In this document: in pieces, positions 18,460 to 27,814 of the stretch
Layout of the letters: every line of letters starts with the position of its first letter
How positions within the stretch are numbered: position 1 is the first letter of the stretch
Assembly: GCF_013128195.2 (NCBI RefSeq)
Contig: NZ_CP053452.2
Location: 1,798,001 to 1,862,000, forward strand
Direction of reading: 5' to 3'
From: Frigoriglobus tundricola
Lineage (GTDB): Bacteria; Planctomycetota; Planctomycetia; Gemmatales; Gemmataceae
DNA length: 64,000 nt
Translations under genes and position numbers: made by a program
Notes under the pieces: model-generated
What the model was told of the DNA's origin: nothing
Databases searched by the model: none
The model's input: the letters and a program-made list of their open reading frames with translations, nothing else

Positions 18460-18726
18460 TGCGGATTACACTAACCGATGGGAAGCCGGTCCGTCTGTGA
18501 ATATTCGGAGTAACCTTTTGCATGGTCTCCGACACCGAGCAGGATAAGGGCCCACGGGTTACGGGTTTGGGTCCGCGGGCCGGGGCGGCCGGTTCCATTT
18601 TTCTCACGTTTTTCCGAGGTAGTGGAACCACCCGACGGCTCGGCCCCTTCCCGCTACGAGCGCCGCGCCGTATTTTGATCAGTCTAGAATTACCCGAACA
18701 ACCAGTACAAAACAAAGGAGTTCATC

Positions 18727-18969
18727 ATGGCCGACCGCATGTCCACACGGATCCGTTACGACCGGATCCGCGATAACGGGGCGAAGTCGCGCACCATCAA
18801 CGGCAGCCTGAAGCGGAAGGCCCAGGCCAGCCGCACCGTTCGCATGAAGAAGCTGATCAACGAGGGCACGTTCCCGTACACCCCGGCCGTGCAGAGCTGG
18901 CTGAGCGTGCAACTCGGCATCCCGTTCACGCAAATTAGCGAAGACCAGGCCAAGGCCGCCGCGAAGTAA
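18727..18969 (+). CDS. Small basic hypothetical protein
   Basis: An 80-aa, lysine/arginine-rich protein (for example SRTINGSLKRKAQASRTVRM), ending EDQAKAAAK. No family is recognised and no signal peptide or membrane segment is visible. An excellent ribosome binding site, AAAGGAG at 18714-18720, six bases before the ATG, argues that it is a real and well-translated gene. Size and charge would suit a nucleic-acid-binding or ribosome-associated protein, which is only inference. The upstream gap 18460-18726 holds GC-rich sequence with nothing clear in it. Confidence 0.7.
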   Translation: MADRMSTRIRYDRIRDNGAKSRTINGSLKRKAQASRTVRMKKLINEGTFPYTPAVQSWLSVQLGIPFTQISEDQAKAAAK

Positions 18970-19091
18970 CACTTCACCGCGCACGATCCGCTCGATTCAG
19001 ACGTCACACGATCCGCCTCGGCGCTTGAGAACGTTGCTCGAGCGCGAGCGCCGCATGAAACACGATGCTTTGGCGCCGCCGGAGGGATTTC

Positions 19092-19703
19092 ATGCCGTCC
19101 AAATCGGTTACCGCTCTGACCATCGTGCTTTCGGTGGCGATTTGGGAGATCGGCCTGCGCCAGCAGCTTGTCAGTTCTGTTACGGCCGGGTCCGGCGAGC
19201 CGGCCGCCAAGGACAACGCGGAACTGGCCCGGATGTACTCCGAGGACCAGGCGGATCGGTCACCCAAGGACGGCAAGCCGATCGACTGGCGCGTTGTCGG
19301 ACCACGCGACAAAGAACGGCTGAAGAAGATGCGCGAGTTGTACTCCGACGGCAAGCTGGCGACCGGAGCGGACTACTATCACGCGGCCATGCTCCTCCAG
19401 CACTCGGACGCCGCCGCCGACTTCCTGTTGGCGCACGAACTGAGCGTCGTGGCCGTCTCGAAAGGCGAGGAACGAGCCAAGTGGCTCGCCGCCGCGACCG
19501 AGGACCGGTTCCTGACGAACATCGGCCGCCCGCAGCGGTTCGGAACACAGTACCGCGCGGACGGTCCCGATCAGCCGTACCGTCTGTGCAAGGTCGAAAA
19601 CGGGGTCACCGATGGTCTGCGTCGGGCGTACAACGCCCCCACTCTCGAGCAAGCCAAGGCTCGGGAAGCGGAAATGAACGAAAAGCCCGCGAAGAGTAAG
19701 TAA
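19092..19703 (+). CDS. DUF6624-like hypothetical protein
   Basis: A 203-aa protein with an N-terminal hydrophobic stretch (ALTIVLSVAIWEIGL) that may be a signal anchor. The central and C-terminal part matches the pattern I associate with DUF6624: YYHAAMLLQHSD, LLAHELSVVAVSKG, then ATEDRFLTNIGRPQRFGTQY. Function unknown. ATG 19092 is preferred because GGAG at 19081 is well spaced; the frame is open to 19065. The 3' end overlaps the convergent HNH gene by 98 bases, so one of the two C-termini may be shorter than drawn. Confidence 0.7.
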   Translation: MPSKSVTALTIVLSVAIWEIGLRQQLVSSVTAGSGEPAAKDNAELARMYSEDQADRSPKDGKPIDWRVVGPRDKERLKKMRELYSDGKLATGADYYHAAMLLQHSDAAADFLLAHELSVVAVSKGEERAKWLAAATEDRFLTNIGRPQRFGTQYRADGPDQPYRLCKVENGVTDGLRRAYNAPTLEQAKAREAEMNEKPAKSK

Positions 19704-20178
19704 GCCCGCGGCCGAGAGAACGCGGTTCGCCGTCACTGTTCCGCCGGCACGATGGTGTGGCCATCGATCGCGGCTTAGTGCCGGTGGCCGGGTGTGTCGG
19801 CAAACTCTTCTCTCGTTCAGCCTCCCCCACCCGGACTCTCTTGCCCGGATCGCACATCCGCTCCGCGGCACCTCGCGCCTCTTTTTCGCTCGATCCGATC
19901 CGCGCGTACAGTTCGGCGGGATTGAAACCCGGTTCCACGAATTCGCCACAGTGAAACGCTTCGGCTTTTTCGTGACACGCCGCACACAGCGTGATCCCGT
20001 TCTCCGCGACGTATCCGCCGTTGGGCATTTCGTGCCGGTCCGTGATGTGGTGTGCGTCGATCTCCGCTTCGGCCCGTTCGGGGGCTGAAGCGAACCCGCA
20101 CGCGCAACAGGTGAAGCCGTCGCGCGTGAACACCGCATCGCGAAACCGCTGCCGGATCTGTTTTTTCCGCTGGGACAT
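19606..20178 (-). CDS. HNH endonuclease
   Basis: A 190-aa protein whose first half is an HNH nuclease: FTCCACGF supplies the first zinc-cysteine pair, EIDAHHITDRHEMPNGGYV the catalytic His region, and NGITLCAACHEKAEAFH the Asn/His and second cysteine pair. Such proteins nick or cut DNA; standalone ones in planctomycetes are often of unknown purpose. After about residue 115 the sequence is low in recognisable features, and its last 98 bases lie antisense to the DUF6624-like gene. It is 32 bases downstream of the small cysteine-rich gene at 20211 and probably in the same transcript. Confidence 0.8.
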   Translation of the reverse strand: MSQRKKQIRQRFRDAVFTRDGFTCCACGFASAPERAEAEIDAHHITDRHEMPNGGYVAENGITLCAACHEKAEAFHCGEFVEPGFNPAELYARIGSSEKEARGAAERMCDPGKRVRVGEAEREKSLPTHPATGTKPRSMATPSCRRNSDGEPRSLGRGLTYSSRAFRSFPLPEPWLAREWGRCTPDADHR

Positions 20179-20210
20179 ACTGACACCGGACGTTTGAGGC
20201 GAGCGTGCCC

Positions 20211-20651
20211 TCAAGACCCCGGTTCGTGCGGAAGGTTCGCGTCCGCCGGCGATTCCTTCGGCGGCCTCCAGTGAAACGAGCAATAGGCGAACACGCGGGG
20301 AAAGAGCGGGACCGAAAACCCGAGCGGGGCCGAGCCGCGTCCGATGAACAGTGCCGCGAACGGGACGCGGAGCCGGAGCCGGTGCCAGCCGCGGGCCTGC
20401 TGTACGGCCGGCCGATCGCAAAAGCTGCACCGCCTTGCGGTTCCGTCCGACAGCATGATCGCACCGGTACGCTGTTTCGCGTCGTGTGCGGCGATCTGCG
20501 CGACGGAGACGCCGCGCCGGTCCAGTTCGCCCTCCATCAAATCGAGGGCGGCCGGCTCCATCCCCTCGCGATAGACGGTCACGCGGTCGAGCAGCTCTTC
20601 CGTTTCCGCACTGCGGATGTATTCGGCCACCCGCTTGAGGTCGTAATCCAT
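20211..20651 (-). CDS. Conserved hypothetical protein with cysteine pair
   Basis: A 146-aa protein. The N-terminal half is a charged, helical segment (EELLDRVTVYREGMEPAAL). The middle has RRCSFCDRP, a likely zinc or metal knuckle partnered by a later C-S-F-H. A moderately hydrophobic C-terminal half contains RVPFAALFIG. I recall similar proteins only as hypotheticals in Gemmataceae. It probably forms a two-gene unit with the HNH nuclease just downstream. Confidence 0.65.
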   Translation of the reverse strand: MDYDLKRVAEYIRSAETEELLDRVTVYREGMEPAALDLMEGELDRRGVSVAQIAAHDAKQRTGAIMLSDGTARRCSFCDRPAVQQARGWHRLRLRVPFAALFIGRGSAPLGFSVPLFPRVFAYCSFHWRPPKESPADANLPHEPGS

Positions 20652-20920
20652 TCGGTGCCTCCGACCGGAACGTTCGACCGTCCCCGGGGTTCATGAGGAT
20701 GTGCGGCGGAGTTCGGGAACTTCGCCGACCGTGCCCGCGTCTGACTGGGAGTGGCAGCTCTGCTGCGCCAGGCCGTGAGGCGCGAGCGCGTCCGTAAAAA
20801 CGATGGACCGCAGCGCCAGTATTGGTCTAAACTACAGAATCTTTTCACGCGCTCACCTCCCGGCGCCGCCGCGCCGGGGCACAATATTCGCGCCCGACGG
20901 ACCCTGAGAGGGAAACCCGG

Positions 20921-22852
20921 ATGATCCGCCACTCGCTCGTCGCCGGCCTCGCGGCCGGCATCTTGTGGGCGTCCGCCCACACGTCGGCGGCCGCCGACGA
21001 ACCGAAGACGCCCGGCGTCTCGCCCCAGACGCAGAAGATCAACGAGTTCATCGCCAAGGGCTGGGAGTCGGCGGGCATCAAGAGGCCCGCCGACCGGGCC
21101 AACGATTACGAGTTCCTGCGGCGGGCGTTCATCGACCTCATCGGCCGCGTCCCGGCCGTCGAAGAAATCTACGACTTCGAGCAGGACAAGTCCCCGAACA
21201 AGCGGGTCCGCCTCGTCCAGCGCCTGCTGAACGAGAAGAAGTACGCCCCGAAAGGGCCGACCGGCAAGGCGTACACCGAGGTCTCGGGCCTGAAGAAGGT
21301 GCCGATCGACTACTCGGCCCAGTACGCCAGCAACTTTTCCGAGTTGTGGTCGGTGTGGCTCCTGACCCGCAGCGGCGTGGACGACACCTACCGCGAGCAG
21401 TTCCAGCTCTGGCTGGAGGAGCAGCTCGACAACAACGTGCCCTACCGCGACTTCGTGACCGGCCTCATCACCGCCACCGGCAAGAGCAACGAGAACGGGG
21501 CCGTGCACTTCGTGTTCCGGCACCTCGGCGACCCGATCCAGGCCGACATGAAGGGCCAGCGGGTCGATCTCGAGAAGTTCGGCAAGTACGACAACGTGCC
21601 GATCACGTCGCGCGTCACCCGCATGTTCCTGGGCATCCAGACCCAGTGCACGCAGTGCCACGACCACCCGCAGGCCAAGGGCTGGGTGCAGACCGACTTC
21701 TGGGGCGTGAACGCGTTCTTCCGCCAGACCGACAAGCGCGGCCAGCAAACGGCGATGGGCAAGAAGGGCGCCGCGGGCGTCGCCAACGCCGTGGAACTGG
21801 TCGACGTGCCGGACTGGAACAAGGAGGCGATGGTGCTGTACGACCGCCGCGACGGCCGCCGCTCGGCGTCGTTCGCGGTCATGCTCAAGGACGTCGCGCA
21901 GGCCGAGAAAGAGGAGAAGTCCACCAAGGTGCTGACCGGCAGCGGGGCACAGACGGGCAAGACGCGGCGCCAGATCCTCGCCGAGTGGGTCCTCCAGCAC
22001 GACAACTTCGAGAAGGCCTACGTGAACCGCATGTGGGGGCACCTGTTCGGCCGCGGGCTGCAACAGGAGCCGACGGTGGACGACTTCAAGCGCGAGAACG
22101 AGGTCGTTCACCCCGAACTGCTCCAGTACCTGGCCGACCAGTTCAAGCAGTACAACCACGACTCCAAGAAGCTGCTGGAGTGGATCTGCACGAGCGACGT
22201 GTACCAGCTCAGCCACGTCGCCTCGAAGGAGAAGGGGCTGACCGACGTGAAGTACGACCCGTACTTCGCCCGGATGCCGCTGAAGGCCCTTTCACCGGAG
22301 GTGCTGTTCGAGTCGCTGTCGCTCGCCACCCGCGCCCGCTCCCGGATGACCGACGAGGCGTACAAGGCCCTCAAGCGGACCTGGAACACCCGGCTGGTGC
22401 GCAACTTCGGTGACGACGAGGGCAACGAGGCCAACTTCAACGGCACCATCGTCCAGGCGCTCCTGATGATGAACGGCAAGGACCTGAACGACCAGATCAA
22501 GACGGAAAAGGCCAAGGGGCTGATCCACGACGTGGTCCTCAAGCACAGCCGCGGCGGCGGGACCAGCCCGACCGGGGTGTACGACGAGCTGTTCCTCATG
22601 ACGGTGAGCCGGCACCCGACGCCGGAGGAAGTGAGGAAGCTGGAGGTCATCCGGTCGGGCGGCGCGCACATCAACCTCGGCGCCCCGGCCCCGAGCGGCC
22701 CGCCCGCGAAGGGACCGAACCCGAAGGGGCCGACCCCGAAGCCGTCGGGCGCGAACGCCCCGGTGGCCGGCGCCTACGCCAACGACGTCGCGTTCTACGA
22801 GGACGTGTTCTGGGCGCTGCTGAACACCAACGAGTTCATGCTGAACCACTAA
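20921..22852 (+). CDS. DUF1549/DUF1553 family surface protein
   Basis: A 643-aa secreted protein with a signal peptide (about 1-25, LVAGLAAGILWASAHTSAAA). The DUF1549 (PSCyt2) domain follows with a haem-type C243-TQC246-H247 site. The DUF1553 (PSD1) core contains VNRMWGHLFGRGL and ends in FWALLNTNEFMLNH. Unlike the gene at 5366 it lacks the PSCyt1 domain and no DUF1501 gene follows. A proline/glycine-rich spacer (about 585-620, GPPAKGPNPKGPTPKPSG) lies near the C-terminus. Function in the family is unknown; redox-linked surface chemistry is inferred from the CxxCH. A strong hairpin follows the stop. Confidence 0.9.
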   Translation: MIRHSLVAGLAAGILWASAHTSAAADEPKTPGVSPQTQKINEFIAKGWESAGIKRPADRANDYEFLRRAFIDLIGRVPAVEEIYDFEQDKSPNKRVRLVQRLLNEKKYAPKGPTGKAYTEVSGLKKVPIDYSAQYASNFSELWSVWLLTRSGVDDTYREQFQLWLEEQLDNNVPYRDFVTGLITATGKSNENGAVHFVFRHLGDPIQADMKGQRVDLEKFGKYDNVPITSRVTRMFLGIQTQCTQCHDHPQAKGWVQTDFWGVNAFFRQTDKRGQQTAMGKKGAAGVANAVELVDVPDWNKEAMVLYDRRDGRRSASFAVMLKDVAQAEKEEKSTKVLTGSGAQTGKTRRQILAEWVLQHDNFEKAYVNRMWGHLFGRGLQQEPTVDDFKRENEVVHPELLQYLADQFKQYNHDSKKLLEWICTSDVYQLSHVASKEKGLTDVKYDPYFARMPLKALSPEVLFESLSLATRARSRMTDEAYKALKRTWNTRLVRNFGDDEGNEANFNGTIVQALLMMNGKDLNDQIKTEKAKGLIHDVVLKHSRGGGTSPTGVYDELFLMTVSRHPTPEEVRKLEVIRSGGAHINLGAPAPSGPPAKGPNPKGPTPKPSGANAPVAGAYANDVAFYEDVFWALLNTNEFMLNH

Positions 22853-22872
22853 GGTGATTCGGCTGCAACGTT

Positions 22873-22923
22873 CCGCCCGTTCGGGGTACTCGCTTCTCTG
22901 AAGCGAGTACCCCGAACGGGCGG
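22873..22923 (+). terminator. Perfect 23-bp hairpin downstream of DUF1549 gene
   Basis: CCGCCCGTTCGGGGTACTCG... at 22873-22895 pairs exactly with 22901-22923 around a 5-base loop. It starts 20 bases after the stop. There is no T-run after it, so it may be a stabilising 3' stem or another dispersed repeat; its sequence does not match the other hairpin families in the window. Confidence 0.6.
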
Positions 22924-23077
22924 ATCTGCGTTTGGGGAACAGTCGCCTGCGGAACTGTTGGTTGGTGCGTATCTGAGGACCGAACGCGAAGGTCCTTGAT
23001 GCTGTTTTCGGGATCGGGCATGTCGGACAGGTCCGCAGCGGGGAGCTTTCGGGTAGAACATCCCGGAGGTTCCTTCC

Positions 23078-24625
23078 ATGTCCGACGCCGTACGCTTGAT
23101 CCAACTTATCCGGGTAGCAGCCCCGACCGCCGGCCCCGCTCCGGCTGACACGGACCTGCTTCATCGGTACGCGACCGAGCGCGACGAGACGGCGTTCACC
23201 GAACTGGTCCGCCGCAACGGTCCGCTCGTGCTCCGCACCTGTCGCAACGTCCTCGGTGAGGCCCATGCCGATGACGCCTTCCAGGCCGTGTTCCTGCTCC
23301 TGGCGCGGTCGGCCGCACGCCTCACCTGCACCGGATCGCTGACCGGGTGGCTCCACGCCGCGGCCGTACGCATCGCCCAACGAGCGCGCCGGGGCGAGGA
23401 GCGCCGGCGGAAGCGCGAGGTGGCCCGTCGAACACCCGCGATCTCCGACGACCTGACCTGGAAAGAAGTCCGCGAGGTACTGGACGCCGAAATCGCAACT
23501 CTCCCGGAGCGCTACCGGCTGCCGCTGGTCCTGTGCTACCTCCAGGAAATGACCCGCGGGGAGGCGGCCCGACAGATCGGTTGTCCGGTCGGGGTGCTGC
23601 GCGGGCGCTTGGACCGGGGCCGCGAGCGTCTCCGGCGGCGACTGGCGCGATACGGCCTGCCTCTGGCGGCCCCGGTCCTGGCTATCGGTGCCACTCCGCC
23701 GGTGCCCGCCGCACTTGCGGCGCGCACGGTTAGGGCCGTGATGACGAGCATGGGCTCAGCCCCCTCCGCTCTCGTCGGGCTCGTGAGTACGGGCATCCCG
23801 TGGCGCATGGCGCTGTTCGTCCCTGTTTTCGCGGCTCTGGCACTCGTCCTGGCCGCAGCCGGTCAGCCGACCGGCGCCCCGCCTGCGTCCGACACGCCGG
23901 CACCCAAGGACAGAACCACCGCTACATCCGCGCCGGAGCCGGCGACCGACATCCTCGGGGACCCGCTCCCGCCGGGGGCTGTCGCTCGGCTCGGCTCGGC
24001 CCGCTTCCACCACGGCAAAAACGTGACGCGCGTGATCGTCGGCGCGGACGGGAACCTGGCGGCGTCCGAGGCCGGGTACGGGGACTACAAGCTCTGGGCC
24101 GGAGACACCGGCCGCTCAATTCCACTCTGGGACGGGCTCACGGACCTGGAACAGAGCCAGAACCGATTCGCCCTCACCTCCGCTGGAGGGCAGTTGGCTG
24201 CTGTCGTATGGAACGCAAACGGGAGCCGCCTCCTCGATCCGGTGTCGGGTAAGACCATCCGCACGCTCCCTCCGCTCAAGCTCAAAGGCCTGTCGATCGC
24301 GGAGGTGTCCCCGGACGGTAAAGTGGTAGCGGCGCTGCGATGGGAATTCACTGCTGGGCGGGTGGTATCAGCGTTCCGTATTTGGAGCGCCGAAACCGGT
24401 CTGTGGACCGACCTCGACGAGGCCGCCGGCCAACCGAGCCACCGAGCGGTTCTATTTTCAGCGGACTCGAAGCGGGTCACGTACCGCACGGTCGACGGTG
24501 CGGTGCGGGTATGGGATGTGACCTCCGCCCGGCCCCTGTTCCAACTCCCGGCGATCGGACAGCAGATTTCGGAGGAGGCGATGGCGCTCTCCCCGGACGG
24601 TAAGCTCCTAGATCACGTTGGCTGA
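23078..24625 (+). pseudogene. ECF sigma factor/WD40 fusion, 5' part (split by IS)
   Basis: The first 511 codons of a planctomycete-type ECF sigma factor fused to a propeller. Sigma region 2 occupies about residues 25-105 (DDAFQAVFLLLARSA), region 4 about 130-190 (LPERYRLPLVLCYLQEMTRGEAARQIGC). A transmembrane helix lies at 244-262, followed by WD40-like blades from about 295. This architecture resembles the ECF01-Gob class described for Gemmata. An IS630-type element enters at 24611 just after SPDGKLL, and translation ends four codons into the insertion. The sigma regions remain intact and could still be expressed as a truncated membrane protein. The 3' part continues at 25997. Confidence 0.88.
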
Positions 24626-24660
24626 ATTCGGCTGCCACCAAGGCAGAGGGTTTCCTGGTG

Positions 24661-25904
24661 TCACACGTTGAGCGGGCGGCCGGTGTACGTCCACTTGTAG
24701 GGCTTGGCTCGCGTCCGGTTGTGGTACGCGATGTACGCCAGGATCTTCTCCCGCAGGTCCGCCACCGATCGGAAGTTCCCACGGCGCACCACACGCCTCG
24801 CCAACACGCTGAACCAGATCTCCACTTGGTTCAGCCACGACGTGTGCTTGGGCACATACACGAACCGCACCCGATGACGGGGGTCCGTCAGGAACGCCTT
24901 CCGCGTCGCGACCGACTTCAGCACCCCGCTCTTCCCCTTCTGGCCCAGCGACTCGGCCGCCACCCCGCACAGCGACGCCACCCACAGCACCAACGTCGCC
25001 GAGGTGTGCGTCGTCAGGTTGTCCGCCACGAAGATCCAACCCGCCTGCGGGTCCGTCGCCACCGTTCGCTCAATGTGGGTGGCGAAGTCCTTCTCGCCCC
25101 GCGTCGCCTGAACCGTCGGGGCGATCACCTGACCCGTTGCGACCTCGAAGTTCCCGATCAAGCACTGCGTCCCATGCCGCTTGTACTCGAACTCAACTTT
25201 CTCGACCTGACCCGGCCGCATCGGCTTGGTCGGGGCGATCCGCTCCTTCGCCTGGACCCCCGTCATCTCGTCCACGCACACCGTGTGAACCCCGCTCTTC
25301 AACCCCGTTGGAGCAGCTTGGTAGCAGTCGCACACGTCCCGGACTTGTTGGGCGAATGCCTCGGGATCCTTGGGGTTCGCGTTCAGCCAATACCGACTCC
25401 GATGGGGCTGGAGTTCGGCACTTTTAAAAGGCGTCCGACGTGGCGGACGGAGATCGAGGGGACGATCCGGCGTGCCACCACTTCCTCGGCCAACGCGGTC
25501 GGGGTCCAGTGCGTCACGGGTCGGCCCGAATCCTCCGGCGGCTCACAGGCGACGGCGATGATCCGGGCGATCTGGTCGGGAGCAAAAGTCCCCGGACAAC
25601 CGGACCTGGGGTTATCACTCAGGACATCTTCGATTGCCCTCTCCAGGGTCGAGAGACCTTCGAGGCACTCGATGCGAACCAGGGTGTCGAAGGCGGCCGC
25701 CCAACGTCGTCGCCAAATCCCGACGGCGTGCCGCTCGCACCCGAGGTGGTTGGCGATCGGTCCGTTCTGCAGGCGGTCGAAGGCGAGCAAGATGATCTCG
25801 GCTCGCTGGGCCAACCCCCGCGGGCAGGAGCGAGACCGAACCCACCGTTGGAGGATCTCTTGCTGCCGCTCGGTGATGACCACCTTGGCTGCCTTCCCTG
25901 GCAT
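24661..25904 (-). CDS. IS630-type DDE transposase (needs -1 frameshift)
   Basis: Two overlapping frames form one transposase. The upstream frame (25904 down to 25383) holds the helix-turn-helix region ([19 protein letters not shown]). The downstream frame ends at 24661 and holds the catalytic domain, with D in CVDEMTG, D in FVADNLTTH and E in NQVEIWFS, plus the family motif [12 protein letters not shown]. The frames join at a U-UUA-AAA heptamer (25422-25428), after which the -1 frame reads [20 protein letters not shown] without a start of its own. The fused product would be 414 aa and catalyses cut-and-paste transposition into TA. All catalytic residues are present, so the element may still be active. 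Confidence 0.9.
25422..25428 (-). other. -1 ribosomal frameshift heptamer U UUA AAA
   Basis: On the minus strand the upstream transposase frame reads CTT-TTA-AAA here, a canonical X-XXY-YYZ slippery site. Slipping one base back changes frame precisely into the catalytic half. I did not resolve a downstream pseudoknot. Confidence 0.75.
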
Positions 25905-25963
25905 GACCGGCTCCGCTCGGGTGTCAATCTGGGATACCCCGCGAGGGTGACGAAATTCCCGTC

Positions 25964-27736
25964 GTGATGGAAGGCCAATTCAGCCAGCGTGATCTAGCGC
26001 GTGAGGATCGGAAGACGAAGAAGGTCCGACTCTGGGATGTGGACGAGGGAAAGGAGCGCCCCCAACTCGCCGACCAGCCCGAGATGCTCTGGCAATCGCT
26101 CGTATTTTCACCCGATGGTAAAACTCTCGTCGGCATGTCCCACCCGGTCACCATCCGGATCTGGGACGTGTCGACGGGTAAGAAGCTACGGGACATTCAG
26201 GCCCACGATTATCAGGTGTTCCATCTCGCCTTCACCGGCGACGGCAAGCGACTGTACGCCGCCGACGGGCACGGGGTGAGCATATGGGATCCCACAACGG
26301 GCAAACCGCTCGACGACGTCGGCGGGCACCGGTACACGATTGACGACGCGGCGTGGTCCCCGGACGGCAAGCGGCTGGCGTCCGGCGCGGGGTACACGGA
26401 CAACGTCGCTCGGGTGTGGGATCCTGCCACTGGCCGGAAGCTGTTCGACCTCGTTGGGCACAAGTCCGGGATCGAACAAGTGGCTTACAATCCGGCCGGA
26501 TCCCTGCTGGCCACCGGGAGCCAGGACGGAACGGCGCGGCTGTGGGATGCGGCGACGGGAAAGGAACTGCACGCGTTCGCGGCCAAGGACGGGATGGTCT
26601 ACGCCATGACTTTCACCCCGGATGGCCGGTTCCTGGTCACCGGTGGGCGAACTGCCTTGCACGTGTGGGACGTGGCCGGACGTAAAGAAGCGCGCTCCAT
26701 TCCCCACACGGGAGATCTCCTTCTCCAGATCGCGTTCCTACGGGACGGAAAGCGGATTCTGGTCGGAGACTACAAGAACGGTAATCGCGTCATTGATTTC
26801 GCAACAGGCCGAGAGGAGGTCCGACTGGCAGCTGCAAAGCGGCCGGGCGAGGGGGCCTTCTCCGTGGCCGTCTCCCCCGGCAACGACCGTGTGGCCCTGG
26901 CCGACCCAGACGGGACGGTGCGTCTGGTCGATGCGGGCACCGGACGAGAAGTATGCGTCTTGGCGGGGCCGGTGACAGATCACCCCGACGGCCGCAACGC
27001 GCTGGGACTGGCCTTCTCCCCGGACGGTCGGACGGTGGCCGTGGCCTACCGGCTCGGCGAGGTGCGGGTGTACGAGGTAGCAACCGGGTCGGAGCGGTTC
27101 CGCTTCGTCGGCCACACCAACGCCCCAACGGGAGTTCGATTCTCTCCGGACGGGGGCCGGCTGTGCTCGTTCGCCGGCGATCACACGCTCTTGATTTGGG
27201 ATGTGACGGGTGCCCGTCTGTCCCCGGCCCCCGCGCCGACGAGTGCGAACGCGGCCTGGGCCGATTTGCTCGCCCCGGACGCCAAGAAGGGATTCGCCGC
27301 AATCCGATACCTGGCCGCCGACCCGCCCGCAGCCGTGCGGTTCGTGACCGCCGGAGTGAAGCCGGCGGCGCCCGTGGACCCCCAAGTGGTCGCGGGATTG
27401 ATCGAGAAGCTGGGCAGCGCCGAGTTCGCAGAGCGCGAGAGAGCGTCGAAGGAACTCGCCGCGCTGGCCCCGGCCGTACCCGATCAGCTCCGCGCGGCGG
27501 TCGGAAAGTCGGACTCGCAGGAAGTACGTGCCCGTCTCGGCGCGATCGTGTCAAGGGTTAGCGAGACGAAACTCTCGGGTGAGGGCTTGCGAGCGGTCCG
27601 CGCGGTTGAGGTGCTGGAGCAGATCGGCACTCCGGACGCACAGAAGGTATTGGCCGAACTGGCCGCAGGCGCGCCCGGCTCCGCGCTCACTCAGAACGCA
27701 ACGGCAGCGCTCGGTCGATTGAAACTCAAGAAGTAG
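25964..27736 (+). pseudogene. ECF sigma/WD40 fusion, 3' part (split by IS)
   Basis: From codon GCG at 25997 this continues the gene broken at 24611: ...GKLL + AREDRKTKKVRLWDV. The frame is open leftward into the IS end, where an ATG at 25964 might give a chance start. The 579 codons encode further WD40 blades (repeated SPDG...WD motifs, for example VRLWDVDEGKE, ARLWDAATGKE and LLIWDVTGARL). A C-terminal helical domain (VAGLIEKLGSAEFAERERASKEL onward) is often seen in Gemmata WD40 proteins. Without the sigma and membrane part, this piece is probably not functional. The intact ancestor would have been 1090 aa. Confidence 0.88.
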
Positions 27737-27814
27737 CGTACCCGCTTGCCCTTGACCCGCACTTCGTGCCGGCGTTACCTTTTGGCCCGCAACTGGCATA
27801 TTCCGGGGCGGCGC

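Larger units (their letters stand above)
24611..25994 (-). mobile_element. Complete IS630-type insertion sequence
   Basis: A 1384-bp element flanked by a duplicated TA (24609-24610 and 25995-25996), the target typical of IS630/Tc1-mariner. Terminal inverted repeats start GATCACGTTGGCTGAATT on the left and GATCACGCTGGCTGAATT on the right (17 of the first 18 match). It carries one transposase read on the minus strand by frameshifting. It splits an ECF sigma/WD40 gene, and removal of the element plus one TA restores an uninterrupted frame. Confidence 0.95.

Noticed and set aside
19606-20651. Defence island around the HNH nuclease
   Set aside because: Only a small cysteine-containing hypothetical gene accompanies it; no methyltransferase, helicase, cyclase or toxin-antitoxin partner is visible.
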